Positions 33,906 to 45,606 of a stretch of 64,000 nucleotides of DNA are shown piece after piece. The stretch lies in NCBI GenBank assembly GCA_947579605.1, contig OX388321.1:23489614-23553613 (forward strand), written 5' to 3'. Under the pieces are notes generated by a model. That model was not told where the DNA came from. It did no database searches and saw nothing but the letters and a program-made list of their open reading frames with translations. How positions within the stretch are numbered: the first letter of the stretch is position 1; the number at the start of each line of letters is the position of its first letter. Source of the DNA: Athripsodes cinereus (Eukaryota > Arthropoda > Insecta > Trichoptera > Leptoceridae). A program made the position numbers and the translations under genes.

Positions 33906-34149
33906 GAATATACTGGAAAGTTAGTGATATAATCACGTGAACTTAGTAGCCCTAAAATTTGCCTGAAATATCGGTGTTCATTTTTTTTAAACAATATTAC
34001 AAGTACAAATACGATTATTGAGGAAATAAATAAATTTAAAAAAATATATGTTGAATTGATTTTTTTAAGTTGATGCTAAAAAGGCATTGTTAGTGTTTTT
34101 TGTGTCATGTCAAATAAATTATAGAATTTTATTTCGATAAACCTATCTA

Positions 34150-34300
34150 ACGTCTTGCGATATTTCGGGCACATTGAGAGAATGAAGTCTGAGAACCTGG
34201 AAAGAATAATTGTAGTGACTGGAACTGTAGAAAGGAGGCTACTAAATTAAGGAGACCACACAAAGCTCACTGCACGGCGCCTTCTACAAGGTGGAGGATC
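34150..34300 (+). pseudogene. RTE-like LINE fragment
   Basis: LRYFGHIERMKSENLERIIV corresponds to the RYFGH-x-x-R...NLE region of RTE-type proteins. It is directly followed by the 118-bp tandem array. Confidence 0.5.
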
Positions 34301-34772
34301 ATTCGAGATTGTCTATAGAACGAGGCGTGATGGTAACGATCTTCAGAATTGAGGGACTGATGGATATGATGATGTTATGTAAAACTGTATTGAGTTGTAT
34401 ATTATGTAAAATTAAGACATTCGAGATTGTCTATAGAACGAGGCGTGATGGTAACGATCTTCAGAATTGAAGGACTGATGGATATGATGATGTTATGTAA
34501 AACTGTATTGAGTTGTATATTATGTAAAATTAAGACATTCGTGATTGTCTATAGAACGAGGCGTGATGGTAACGATCTTCAGAATTGAGGGACTGATGGA
34601 TATGATGATGTTATGTAAAACTGTATTGAGTTGTATATTATGTAAAATTAAGACATTCGAGATTGTCTATAGAACGAGGCGTGATGGTAACGATCTTCAG
34701 AATTGAGGGACTGATGGATATGATGATGTTATGTAAAACTGTATTGAGTTGTATATTATGTAAAATTAAGAC
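34301..34772. repeat. Tandem array, 4 x 118 bp
   Basis: Unit starts at 34301, 34419, 34537 and 34655, exactly 118 bp apart and almost identical (GAGATTG or GTGATTG, GAGGGAC or GAAGGAC). Each unit ends with AAAATTAAGACATT, which is SINE-A internal sequence. Confidence 0.96.
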
Positions 34773-34922
34773 ATTTTTCATCTCAAATTTAGCGATGAGG
34801 TTTGCAACCCATCCTAAATCTCTTAATTTTTTGTCGGCACAGAGAAGACGGCTTGCGTATTTATTACATGCAGCTGGTTTGCTGGCTACCCCACTGTGGA
34901 ATATGGTGTAGTAATAATAGCA
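34766..34922 (+). mobile_element. SINE-A 3' half, fused to a tandem array
   Basis: ATTTAGCGATGAGGTTTGCA, CTGGCTACCCCACTGTGGAA and a (TAG)-like tail. It starts where the 118-bp array ends. Confidence 0.72.
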
Positions 34923-35208
34923 GTTTTAAATAACCTTCGGTCGTGTATGTTACGTACATACCTACATACTAATTAAATAAATACAACGATTTATAAAATA
35001 AATAAAAATAAAATAATCTTTACATAATATTGTACCTACATTTTTTATATGGTACAAATGGCAGGCTTATTGCCTGCAGACAATTTCTTACAACCAACCA
35101 GTTTCTCATCAATTTATCATCATCTTCCTAAATGTGCATTATTACAATTATTATTGAAATATATCATTTGAATTAAAATTAATTAAATGTTGTTTTCCAT
35201 TGTTTCAG

Positions 35209-35319
35209 TACCTCCCGGACGTCCGGTGATCTATGACGGCAAGAGAAGAGACAAAACCAAGTTGATTGAGCCCTACAATGAAGGATCTGACGTGATGCTT
35301 ATATGCGAAGTAGATGGAG
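35209..35319 (+). CDS. Sidestep-family Ig protein, internal exon 1 of 3 seen
   Basis: Internal exon of 37 codons. The acceptor TTGTTTCAG ends at 35208 and the donor GTAAGG starts at 35320. Both flanking introns are phase 1. It encodes VPPGRPVIYDG, then a charged linker, then EGSDVMLICEVDGG. The Cys at residue 33 is the first Ig cysteine. A PP-x-P-x-I linker followed by EGS-x-V-x-L-x-C-x-V-x-GG is typical of the start of the second Ig domain in Drosophila Sidestep-type receptors. These are membrane proteins that guide motor axons by binding Beaten-path partners. The paralogue cannot be named from this fragment. The exon joins in frame to the one at 60953, where the split GGx codon becomes Gly-Lys-Pro. 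Upstream exons (signal peptide, first Ig) are not visible in 1-35208. Confidence 0.88.
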
Positions 35320-35559
35320 GTAAGGAAACAATATTTACTTTATTTCAAACTGTGATTATGGATTGGGGGAGGTTTAAGAACGGATACTAAATTAGAAGAC
35401 AATAAAATCTTTAGCTGTGGAATTGTGAACATTATACAAAATTTGTGATTGGAAAAAAAAACTACAAAAAAGGGAGGAGGGGGGCGGATAATGATGGCTT
35501 TTAGGTTTCAATTTCTCTTTAACAGCTCGCTTGAAAGACGTCAGACTGAGTCAATTTAA

Positions 35560-35665
35560 GGTTTGATGATGATGATGATGATTATGGATGATTTTGTTTT
35601 GACGGCATTTAACAGTCCCTAGACGCCTCAAGGCAGTCAAGGGCGCCTTTTATTTTTGTTTTACT
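35560..35665 (-). pseudogene. LINE-T terminal fragment
   Basis: Reverse of GCGCCCTTGACTGCCTTGAG...CTGTTAAATGCCGTC followed by (ATC)n, matching the end of the copy at 27935. Confidence 0.55.
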
Positions 35666-35762
35666 ATTATAGAATTTATTTTATTTTAGAATTTAGAACT
35701 TATGATTGTCACAAATTTGACTAAAATGCGAGAATTTCACGTGAGTTCCAATTAAAGGTATT

Positions 35763-35948
35763 ATTCTTCTTCTGTAGGTGCCCTGTCAGGTCCCCCCGAC
35801 GTTGGCGATCACTCTGGCATAGGCATCTCGGTCCTGCGCTGTCTGGAATAACTCCTCCACACCCCTCATTCCAGTCCAATCTCGTATATTGCGCAGCCAC
35901 GATGTCTGCCTTCTGCCAGCCCCTCGACGTCCCTCTATCTTGCCTGTT
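35763..35948 (-). pseudogene. LINE-R 3' end fragment
   Basis: On the minus strand: a GARGWQKADIVAAQ-like stretch, then WNEGCGGV, AQDRDAYARVIANVGGT-like coding and a (GAA)n tail. It is an antisense copy close to the first Sidestep exon. Confidence 0.65.
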
Positions 35949-36572
35949 ATTAATTATCACAAATATTATTCACTAATTCACATTTTTAAATTTGAAATTT
36001 TTAACTAGTTTAAAAACAATAACACTCAAAAATTTAACTTTATAAAACTATCGAAACTATAAAAATGTATTAAAATTTTGTTAATTTGAACAATTAATTA
36101 TAAGAAAATATTATTTAATATTGAAAAATGAGACGTCAGAGGTTTCAGGCAGCTACTACCAGCGCCATCCACCGACCGACGAATTTGATGGGAGATTATT
36201 CCAGAAACGAGCAACCTGTATTAATATTTGTGCTATTTGAATCAGGAGTCCGCTTCAACTCAGCATGACGCTACTATAATATGAACCGTCCAGTTCCAAA
36301 ACTCAACAAATCAAATTTTCGATTTTTTCATTTCATTGGTAGTCCACACAATCAACGCCACCTTTTTAATTCCACAAACAATAAAAACTATTTAAAAATA
36401 CATGGCTTTTATATATTGAATATTTAATCATGGAAAAAATAAACCTATTTTCTATTCCACAAATGAATATTTCGAATTGTTTTACTATTAAACGGAACAA
36501 AGACAACGTCGTATGTCTTTAACAGTGAGTTTTAAAATTATGTTGTGTTTTCAAAGCATAATCTTAATATAC

Positions 36573-37617
36573 CAGAATAACAAAAATGTCATTTCTCGAA
36601 TACAAAAATTTTCTACTTGTTAAGATGTGGAACTGTACAGTCAATACTTACATAATACAGATATGCCAAAATTACAAAAATGCCATTTCTCGAATATAAG
36701 ACATTTCTACTTGTTGAGCTAGGTACAGTCACTACATACATAAAGCAAATATACTAATATTACAAAAATGACATTTCTCGAATACAAAACATTTCTACTT
36801 GTTAATATGTGGAACTGGACAGTTGATACGGACATAAAGCAAATATACTAAAATTACAAAAATGACATTTCTCGAATACAAAACATTTCTACTTGTTAAT
36901 ATGTGGAACTGGACAGTTGATACGGACATAAAGCAAATATACTAAAATTACAAAAATGACATTTCTCCAATACAAAACATTTCTACTTGTTAATATGTGG
37001 AACTGGACAGTTGATACGGACATAAAGCAAATATACTAAAATTACAAAAATGACATTTCTCCAATACAAAACATTTCTACTTGTTAAGATGTGGAACTGG
37101 ACAGTTGATACGTACATAATACAGATATGCAAAAATTACAAAAATGGCATTTCTCGAATATAAGACATTTCTATTTGTTGAGCTAGGAAACTGAACAGTC
37201 GATACATACATACATACATAATATGGATAAACCAAAATTAAAAAAATTAGAATTTCTCGAATATAAAACATTTCTACTTTTTGAGTAATGAAACTGGACA
37301 GTCGATACATATGTACATAATACAAATATATTAAAATTACAAAAATGACGGTTACTCGAACATAAGACATTTCTACTTGTTGAGTTATGGAACTGGACAG
37401 TCGATTCATATGTACAAACCTAATACAAATATATATCAAAATTACAAAAATGAAAATTTCTCGAATATAAGACATTTCTACTTGTTGAGTTATAAAACTG
37501 AACAGTCGATACATACATACATAATACGGATAAACCAAAATTACAAAAATGACAATTTCTCGAATATAAGACATTTCTACTTGTTGAGTTATGGAACTGG
37601 ACAGTCGACACATACAT
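36573..37617. repeat. Minisatellite array, ~94-bp unit, about 11 copies
   Basis: Unit landmarks are AAAATTACAAAAATGACATT, TCTCGAATA and CATTTCTACTTGTT. Landmark spacing is exactly 94 bp from 36797 to 37079 and about 87-105 bp elsewhere. Middle units are nearly identical and outer ones diverged. Confidence 0.92.
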
Positions 37618-38029
37618 TAATACTTTTCCTTATATAACTTATGTAGGTACACATGAGTTGGTATAATTTTCCCTATTTATCGGTTTATACAAATTTACCC
37701 TACACAATCAAGGCCGTATAATTTTATTGCATAGCAATATACACACAACTTTATTGCAAGAGCTGGTTTCTTTTGGTAGGTAAATATAAATACCTCCATT
37801 AATTTTATGATCACTCCTATTGTTGACATGTTTGCTGAAGGAATATATTATGTAAGTAAGTATTTTATGTTGATTTTCCTTGTACCAAAAATAACCCTCA
37901 GCAAGAACGATATTGACATAGGAAAAATCAATATAATTACAATACAAATCATATTAAGAAGGTACTAATAAGAGATTGGGAAATTATATGTATCTCTATC
38001 TATTAATTATTCTGTTTTATTAGATGGGT

Positions 38030-38245
38030 CAAAAAAAACTAATTTCAATAATAAAAACTCGGAAAGTGTTCTATTTAGGGCATGTGTTCAAAGGAGAAAA
38101 GTGCAATTTGCTGTAACTGATTATAAGGGCAAGATCGAGGCACTAATAGTTGTTGGAAGAAGGCGGATCTCATGGCTCCATAATACACACGAGTGGATAA
38201 AAATTTGGAGTGTCGAGGAGCTGTTTCGGACTGCCTAGCATTTTT
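38030..38245 (+). pseudogene. LINE-R fragment, decayed
   Basis: RKVFYLGHVFKGEKCNLL corresponds to RKVSYLGHILRGDKYRLL of the copy at 55515. Further stops and frame changes follow, up to the start of the TTTA microsatellite. Confidence 0.6.
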
Positions 38246-38275
38246 TCAAGTGATAGTCAACAATTGTACTCCATC

Positions 38276-38611
<336 letters not shown>

Positions 38612-39544
38612 ACATAAATCCACGGCGTGAGCCTTTTACATGTTAAAATATAAAACAAAAACAAAGATAATTCTCATTTACAACACAATTGGAACAGAAC
38701 AACAACTGGCGAAGAAACAATACAATTGGAAATCAAACTATAACAATTATAAAATGAGTCAAAACAAAACAATTAGAAAAGTCAAAACATTATCTTCTTT
38801 ACTAATCTACCATTATTCAGATAAAGTAAGTCCTTTTGTCCAAAAACCTTACGAAATTCAATATTTTGATAAGATTTGGAGTGCAGAGTAATTCCACTTC
38901 TACTTAATGTCTTGATTTTTGAAAATCCCACGACATTGCAGTCTGCGAAGAGGTCCCTCTCCACAGAATGTGTAGACGCCGTCTTCGTTGAAGTTATAAT
39001 TATTACCAATATAAATAGCAATTTAGAAAAAGATTCAGTTAACGTAGATCTAGGTATATAAGAAAGAAATCACAAATATATGTTTAGAATATTTCTTAAT
39101 ATATTCGAAAATCATTCGTAAATGAGTAAATGACCCTTTGAAAAATAAAAAAATAATATATTGATGTACTTATAATACATGTGAAAAAGTATTAAAGTGT
39201 TATATTGGCGTAGATACATGCCTATCAAATGTATCATTGTGCTATGCAGTGCTACCAATGAAGAAAGGCTACGTCTCTACGATTTTTATATCTACCCCTT
39301 TATTATTCCCTACGTCGATATTCTTATTACTATTATTCATTCAATAATAAAACGTATACAACCACGGCCACATACCAATGTATTGATTTTTTTTTCACGA
39401 ATTGCTTACATATAACCTATAATGTTATATTTTTATTATTTTGGTACTAGCCCAAAATACAGTATCACTCAGGGAATTGATATCAAATCGAAAAATGACA
39501 GTGAGAATGTCAAATACAATCTTCCTTCTTCAATAGAATCATAA

Positions 39545-39995
39545 ATCATGCAGTATATATTTAATGCGACAAAATTGATCTACAGTGCATACAAAACTTG
39601 TCACATAACTCCTCTTCTGAGAGATAACCTTCACTGGCTCAATGTTAAAGAAAGAGTAGAGTTCAAAATTACATAACCTGTGTTCGAAGTACTTTATTGC
39701 ATGGTATGGTACCAGTGCATATCTCTGAGCTCTGCATTTCAGTTGAAACAACGTAAAAGCAAAAATCACTTAGGTCTGCTGACATAGATGCTTTTAATGG
39801 ACTTGTGGTACTGCGTAGAGGCAGTTTGGTAAGCTATAATGTTGACCGTGTTTGCATTTACGAACTCTGGAGAGTGCAGAGCTATTCAAATCAGAGATGA
39901 AAACTTTATTGTTCTGGAAGTATTTTTATTCTTAAATTGGCCCTTGCTGTAATTTTTCCACAATGAGGCGCATATTTAAAACAAATTGTTTAATG
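39545..39995 (+). pseudogene. LINE-T-like RT C-terminus, decayed
   Basis: Frames contain ITFTGSMLKKE (LHWLPV-x-ER position), SKYFIAWYGTSAYLSELC (Y-x-x-L-x-GQAPSYLSDL position) and SLRSADIDAF. Many stops. This is the thumb region of an L2/CR1-like reverse transcriptase. Confidence 0.6.
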
Positions 39996-41106
39996 ACAAA
40001 AATTAGATTCAATGGCAACATTGTATAAATAAGTTTTTGGACACATTACGTTTAGATATTTATAAATGTATAACCTGTTAAAAAAAAAAAACTATGCAGC
40101 GTTTGCAAAAAAATCGGTAGTGTAAGAAAATCGAATATTTCCGTGTGCTTTCAAAATATCTTTGTTGTATGTATTAATAAATAAGATCATATTTTTAATT
40201 CGAATTATCAGATTTTCGTCTTTGTACCTACTATCCTTTCTCGCTTGGTGGAAAGTCTTAGGTCTAGGTCAGATGTCCCTTTGGGGAGAGAAGTGTTTCT
40301 TCGGTGGCTCTGGCATCGGCAACCCTCGGGTTCGCCACTCTGAATACCCAAAGGAAATATTTTGGACACCTCAATTCAACGTTTTGAACTATTATATTAA
40401 TTTTATAGGTATATTTCTTGATTAACTTGTTTTACTTTCACTGCCCTTTAAAATTCCTTTTTTGAGTTGTTTTAAATTTTTCTGTTGTATTTGTTTGCTT
40501 CCCTCAGTTAGAGGGACATCGAAAGAATGTATAATAAAGACTTCCCAGACTTCCATACTATCCAGGTAGTCTGTGGGTCCTTCAATGATTACATAACTGT
40601 CCAGGAATATTCTGAAAAGATGCAAAATTTCGGAATTATAGAATGGATTTCCTTATTGTTAAACTATAAACCTTACTGTAAAGGACATTTAACATCTTCA
40701 ATTTAGCGATGTTGTATGGCACTCATTCTTAAAATCTTATTTTTATGGCACAAAAAGAATGAATTGTATAATATATGTTCATTATATTATTATATGCCAC
40801 CTTACACAGAGATCAAAACAACTTTGAGCCATGTGATATCAAACATGTAAACAATCACATACATATTCACAATCGCAATGAAATATTTGCATAAATATGA
40901 GGGTATTCCGATAAATCGAATATTGCTTATATTCCCTACCCCAATATAGCATAACAAAATATACTTTTAGTGTTTTGTGTGATATATGAAGATAAGGTGA
41001 ATGTTATGAAAAAATCCTATATTATTTGTTACTTTAGACTCGCCCGATTTTGAGCCTAGTCTCCTTACATTAAAAAATGGAAAATATCTGGTATTTATAC
41101 TAAAAC

Positions 41107-41535
41107 TTTACCATCACGGTATATCCCACAAGTAGGGTAGCCAGCAGACCAGCTTCATGTAATAAAAATGCAAGCTGTCTCATCCATACCAACAAAAAAA
41201 TAAGATACTCAAGATCGGTGGCAAAACTCATAGCTTAATTTGATATGTAAAATACCTTTGATTGGTTGATATAATGAAAACAAAATTGTTTTAAGGTTTT
41301 ACTCTGATTTATTTGTTAAATAAGTTACCAGGTTTCGACCTATGAGGTGATTGTCAAACTAGTTTGTCTATATAGTAAAACCTAAAAACAATTTTGTTTT
41401 CATTATATCAATATAATAGAGTTTTACAAAATCAACGTCGACTCAATCAATAAAATACCTTTATTTTCACCTTCCTTTGACGGATCACTAGAAAATTTGC
41501 GAAAAAGAGTGGAAGACTAATTCATTGCTGGGATG
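41107..41535 (-). mobile_element. SINE-A interrupted by a fold-back element
   Basis: 3' half at 41107-41259 (ACCATCACGGTATATCCCAC) and 5' half at 41451-41535 (TGACGGATCACTAGAAAATT, AGAGTGGAAGACTAATTCAT), split by a 191-bp insertion. Confidence 0.75.
41260..41450 (-). mobile_element. Fold-back element with 12-bp target duplication and hammerhead-like core
   Basis: Arms ATATAATGAAAACAAAATTG and CAATTTTGTTTTCATTATAT are exact inverses. The element is flanked by TAAAATACCTTT on both sides (41248-41259, 41451-41462). On the minus strand the centre reads TTGACAA-TCACCTCATAGGTC-GAAA, resembling a hammerhead core with two changes in CTGANGA. Confidence 0.75.
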
Positions 41536-41594
41536 CAATCCGGCATACATACATGTAAAAAACCCAACAATCAAATAACAAGCACAAACAAATT

Positions 41595-41725
41595 ATTTGT
41601 TAATTTTTTCTTTACTCTACATTGATTACAAGCAGTTTTGCATATAAATATGACAACAAATATAATCAATATACAGAGGGCGAGTATATTACAGAGGCAC
41701 GATTTCTTCCTATCAACCCAATGTC
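41595..41725 (-). repeat. LINE-U tail
   Basis: TTACTCTACATTGATTACAA, CAATATACAGAGGGCGAGTA and CTTCCTATCAACCCA. LINE-S coding starts right after it on the other strand. Confidence 0.6.
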
Positions 41726-41734
41726 GAATTGTTG

Positions 41735-41990
41735 ATAAAGTCTCCAAGCTGAATTGGCAATGGGTTAATCATGTGATAAGGCGAGAGGATGGCAGGTGGA
41801 CTTCCAGAATTCTTGAATGGAGGCCGTGGGAGGACAAAAGAAGTGTAGATAGACCCCAAAAAGATGGGTTGATAATATTGTCCAGATTATGGAAAAACAG
41901 TGATATCGTGTTGCTCGAGATAGAAAAGTGTGGAATAGTTTTGAAGTGGCCTATATCCAGCAGTGGAGAAAAGAAGGCTAGCAGTAATTA
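41735..41990 (+). pseudogene. LINE-S: RTE/CR1-like fragment
   Basis: KLNWQWVNHVIRREDGRWTS, ILEWRPWEDKRSVDRPQ and ISSSGEKK correspond to the widespread insect LINE end (W-x-W-x-GHV-x-R...GRW...EWRP...KRS-x-GRP...Q-x-W). It forms an open but truncated frame. Confidence 0.7.
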
Positions 41991-42154
41991 AGTAGTAAAA
42001 AACACTAAATATACTAAATAAGTACTAATATACTAATATATTAAAGAAATGTTTTATTTGTAATAAATTCAACATGAACTTCCACCAAGAACCGTCGGTT
42101 GAAAATATCAACTTTAACTAAGTAGTAGCCCAATTTCATATAAATTTCTACTAC

Positions 42155-42402
42155 TAGTATACCATCACGGCATATCCCACAAGTGGGGTAACCAGCAGAC
42201 CAGCTGCATATAAAACAAGCAAGCTGTCTTCTCCGTGCCAATATAATATCAAGACATTCAGGATGGGTGGCAAACCTCATCGCCGAATTCAAGATGTAAA
42301 TTGTCTTATTTTTTCGAACACCTGCCTTTCACAGGACACTTGAAAACTTAAAGAGAAGAGTGGGAGACCAATTCTTTACCGGGTGCTCCACGGGATATAA
42401 AT
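42155..42402 (-). mobile_element. SINE-A, near full length
   Basis: ACCATCACGGCATATCCCAC to GGGTGCTCCACGGGATATAA. Located 440 bp from the LTR element. Confidence 0.82.
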
Positions 42403-42769
42403 TTCATTATTAAATATTAAGAAAAGAAGAGAGTGAAAATAATAGTGCGAAAGGGACAAAGACATAATATTCTTAACATTAAATAATAATATTTAGGTAC
42501 AAGACTCGTGCCTAAATATTAAATGAATGAATAAATAAATAATAAATATTCATTTGAATTAAAACATTAAGAGTGGTTTTCTCTGACCTTTTGTATGTAC
42601 GAGTACAATAATAATATAATGAATGGGCTCCTGTTGAGATATCGCGGTTGATAAAGCAAACAATAATAAACATACTTTATTATAGATCTTTGAAACAAAC
42701 ACCGAAATACGAACGCTGTCTTTGTGGATCGTTTTAATTTTTTTTTCTTATTTTTGTTCTTTTTCCTTT

Positions 42770-42818
42770 CATCTTTCTACGCTCCTCATATGAACACAGT
42801 GCAGAAACAAGCGTATTT
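42770..42818 (-). pseudogene. LINE-Q terminal fragment next to the LTR element
   Basis: About 45 bp resembling the LINE-Q end (CGCTCCTCATATGAACACAG). It lies directly upstream of the LTR insertion. Confidence 0.35.
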
Positions 42819-42842
42819 CCTTTAAACGGGAATCATAACAGT

Positions 42843-44553
42843 TGATATGGGGGGGTGAGAGATGGTGAAAAAAATGGTTTTGTTTGAGGATAAAATAAAT
42901 AAAATATTATGCCAAAAATGCCAACGGCTGAGACTCTACTGGGCTACCCACAGCACTCCAGGAGTTAAAAACAATAAAATGGTCTCGATTAAATTATACA
43001 GTGAGGCTTTATAAATTAAGAGACGACAAGTTATCTGTAATTAAATGGACAAATGTGTAAAAGACAAATTTAGATTGAAATAAACATTTAATTAAAAATA
43101 AAAAAATTCTTACCACTATTACAAACACACGTTTAAACAGCAACACAATACTACGACTTACTCACTACCCCGTATTGTCTGTGCACACGTAATTATCCCA
43201 ATATAAAAAAACACACTTGATTATTATTTCAATAAAAACGAAAACGTAGCACTTTTAAAATAATTAAATTTCACTTTGCGATGATTGTAATGGATCCCAC
43301 GATGAGGGCGCCTCTGGCATGAAAATGCCTAGAGGCAAACAAGTTGAAGAAGGCGCCCTTTGGCGCAGTGCTGGGAGGGCGAAGTCCCACGTCCGAGGCT
43401 CCTGGAGGCAATTACCAGCCTACACAGGTGCAGAGTTGGCTCGTCATGACTTCAGGAGGAGAATATCTCGACTCAACTGAAGTCCAGTGACCAGAGACCG
43501 ACTTGTCTCTCTAAAGGTCAGATGATGAGTCATTGAGTGATGGCAAGAGCAATCCTTCTACCAAGGACAACTGACTACTCACTACGACTCGCTGATGATA
43601 ACTGTTCACCACTGATGGCTGATGGAGACCGAACTGATCTTTCAAGGACATTTCTCCGCTGTTCCTTGAGTGGTGTAGAGAGGGGTTGGTCATATACCCC
43701 TCCTACGCTGTGATGCATCTCTGTGCAGCGCCGTGATTGGCTAATTGAATACCAATACACGCTCACCGCAAGTTCCATTGTATTGCGAGTACACCTGCAC
43801 CCTTGTCTGCATTCCAGGAATTATGTACATGATGAAATAAATATTTACAAATAAGTTTGATATTGTTAAGCGTCCAATGCACTGATTTATAATTATTCAC
43901 ATATGTATAATTAAAGCGTCTCTTTCACTGATATTATATTTAAAACAATATTTCTTGTGTCCATTATCACTGTTCAATAATTATATAACGAGCGTCCATT
44001 CCGCAACACAAATAAGACATATCTTATTCTATTACATATGTCACAATACAACCCTTTAGGTAGATAATTAAATACTCAAACTACGTATGTTACAATAAAA
44101 TTAAAATTCATACCTAAAGAGTCGTTTACATAATTCAAAATATATCATCGATATCAAAACTCAATAGATCGAAGCGTAGGTATAAAAAATCCAACCAAGC
44201 AGATACTAAATAATTACAATACGCAGACATTCTAGAATCTTCATAAAATAATTTGATACATAATGAATGCGCCTTAATCTTTTGTTAATTCCTTTTATTG
44301 CCCCTGTTGCTACGTAGATACAAATATATATAAACAATGATAATATTTTGAATACAGGTACGAAGATTAGCAAACAATACATTATTAATGCAGGTACCTT
44401 TTTAAGTGCAGGCAATATTTTAATTTCGGGATTTTCAGAGTTCTTACGAACTGCCTTGTCTTATTTCGGTATTTTAGTACCACTTTCTAAATAACAATTA
44501 TAATTTTTGATGGTAACTTTTCGGCACAATACTATACTATACCGGGCATAACA
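42843..44553 (-). repeat. 3' LTR of the LTR retrotransposon
   Basis: 1,711 bp, the same length as the other LTR and without a visible difference. Short ORFs inside it are also exactly repeated in the other LTR and show no coding signature. The purine-biased stretch just before it in element orientation (AAGGAATGGGTGGCGA, reverse of 44556-44571) could be the polypurine tract; this is weak. Confidence 0.9.
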
Positions 44554-45606
44554 AATCGCCACCCATTCCTTGACGAAAAGTTATCCATTTTTTAAAATAC
44601 ATATCCCACAATTAACTTTCGAATATAAAACAAATAAATGAGACTAGCAATAAAATTTAAACAATTAGCAAGTAGGTAGGTGCACACACATTTCAGTAAA
44701 ATACAATAAACAAATTTTCAACGCATTTCTTCTTACTTTACTTCTTTTAAAACCAGCTAAATTCGAATAACAAAAATACATTGTCAAACATACATCTCGT
44801 ATTTGACCAAAATAAAACAATGTAGATGTGACTCTTCATGTAAAACGAATATTATACTCCTCATACTTCTGCACTCTACAAGCATGCTTTGTGACAGCAG
44901 GCTGGGGGACTGGTTCTCTCAGTTGCACATACATCACTCTTCACAAGCATTGGACCTCACTGTCCCTCACATACATGGACCTCACTGTCCTCACGACGAA
45001 ATACATTGGGGAACTAAGCAGGACGGAACACTCATCGCATCTGTGCTTATCCCATACTAAACAAAACATCTTCTTCATACACGCAGAATTACTATCTTTC
45101 TCATACACGCAGACTCTCTTCAAAACACGCAGAATAAATACCTCTCCTTACAAATAACTCCCAGTGCCAACTGAGAATCCCTCACATATCTCTATCATAC
45201 AAAGCATCTCTCTCCTCTGTTACAACTTCCATATTCAGAAAAACAACATTATATTCACATATTCCACACATCCAACATCCACATAAATTATCTTCACACG
45301 TTACACTCGCTGGTTACTTCAAACAAATTCTATTTTCCATATTCCAAATCTAAATTAACATTTCACAACGATTAAAAGAAATAAATGCACACGTAGGCAT
45401 TTAACAAAAGTTGCACCTACCTACCTACGTAATGAAAAACATTTTAAACGTGAAAACTATACCTATACATCATTCTAACTTTAATTCTGGGCGCCAGAGA
45501 TATTTTTACGGAAAATATTCAAACCATTTAAAAATATTTAAACAAAAAACACTTTTCCTATAACAAGCCTAAGTCAATCCTGATCCCATTTAACACACAC
45601 ATGTGA
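44554..45606 (-). other. Non-coding 3' part of the LTR element's internal region
   Basis: About 1.05 kb between the Gag-like ORF and the 3' LTR. No long ORF on the element strand and no reverse transcriptase or integrase motif. The plus-strand frames at 44803-45157 look like chance openings. Confidence 0.6.

Larger units (their letters stand above)
1..35208. other. Probable upstream intron of the same gene, with flanking repeats
   Basis: The exon at 35209 has a phase-1 acceptor, so intron precedes it. No host exon, promoter or other gene was recognised back to position 1. That this is all one intron is inference: the upstream exon is not in view, and another gene's intron or intergenic DNA could begin somewhere in this span. 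Individual repeats are listed below. Confidence 0.5.

Noticed and set aside
37077..37613. 178-codon minus-strand ORF over the minisatellite
   Set aside because: It is made only of repeat units, has Ile/Tyr/Val-rich composition from AT-rich DNA, and the units are not a multiple of three. It shows no domain.
40162..40425. 87-codon plus-strand ORF
   Set aside because: Contains a GC-richer middle (CTTTGGGGAGAGAAGTGTTT) but no recognisable domain or exon boundaries consistent with the Sidestep frame.
43511..44415. Small minus-strand ORFs inside the LTR, repeated at 47530-48434
   Set aside because: Identical only because the LTRs are identical. No motif, and the position is in LTR rather than the internal region.
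44803..45157. Plus-strand ORFs in the LTR element interior
   Set aside because: Opposite to element orientation, low-complexity His/Thr/Ser-rich, no motif.
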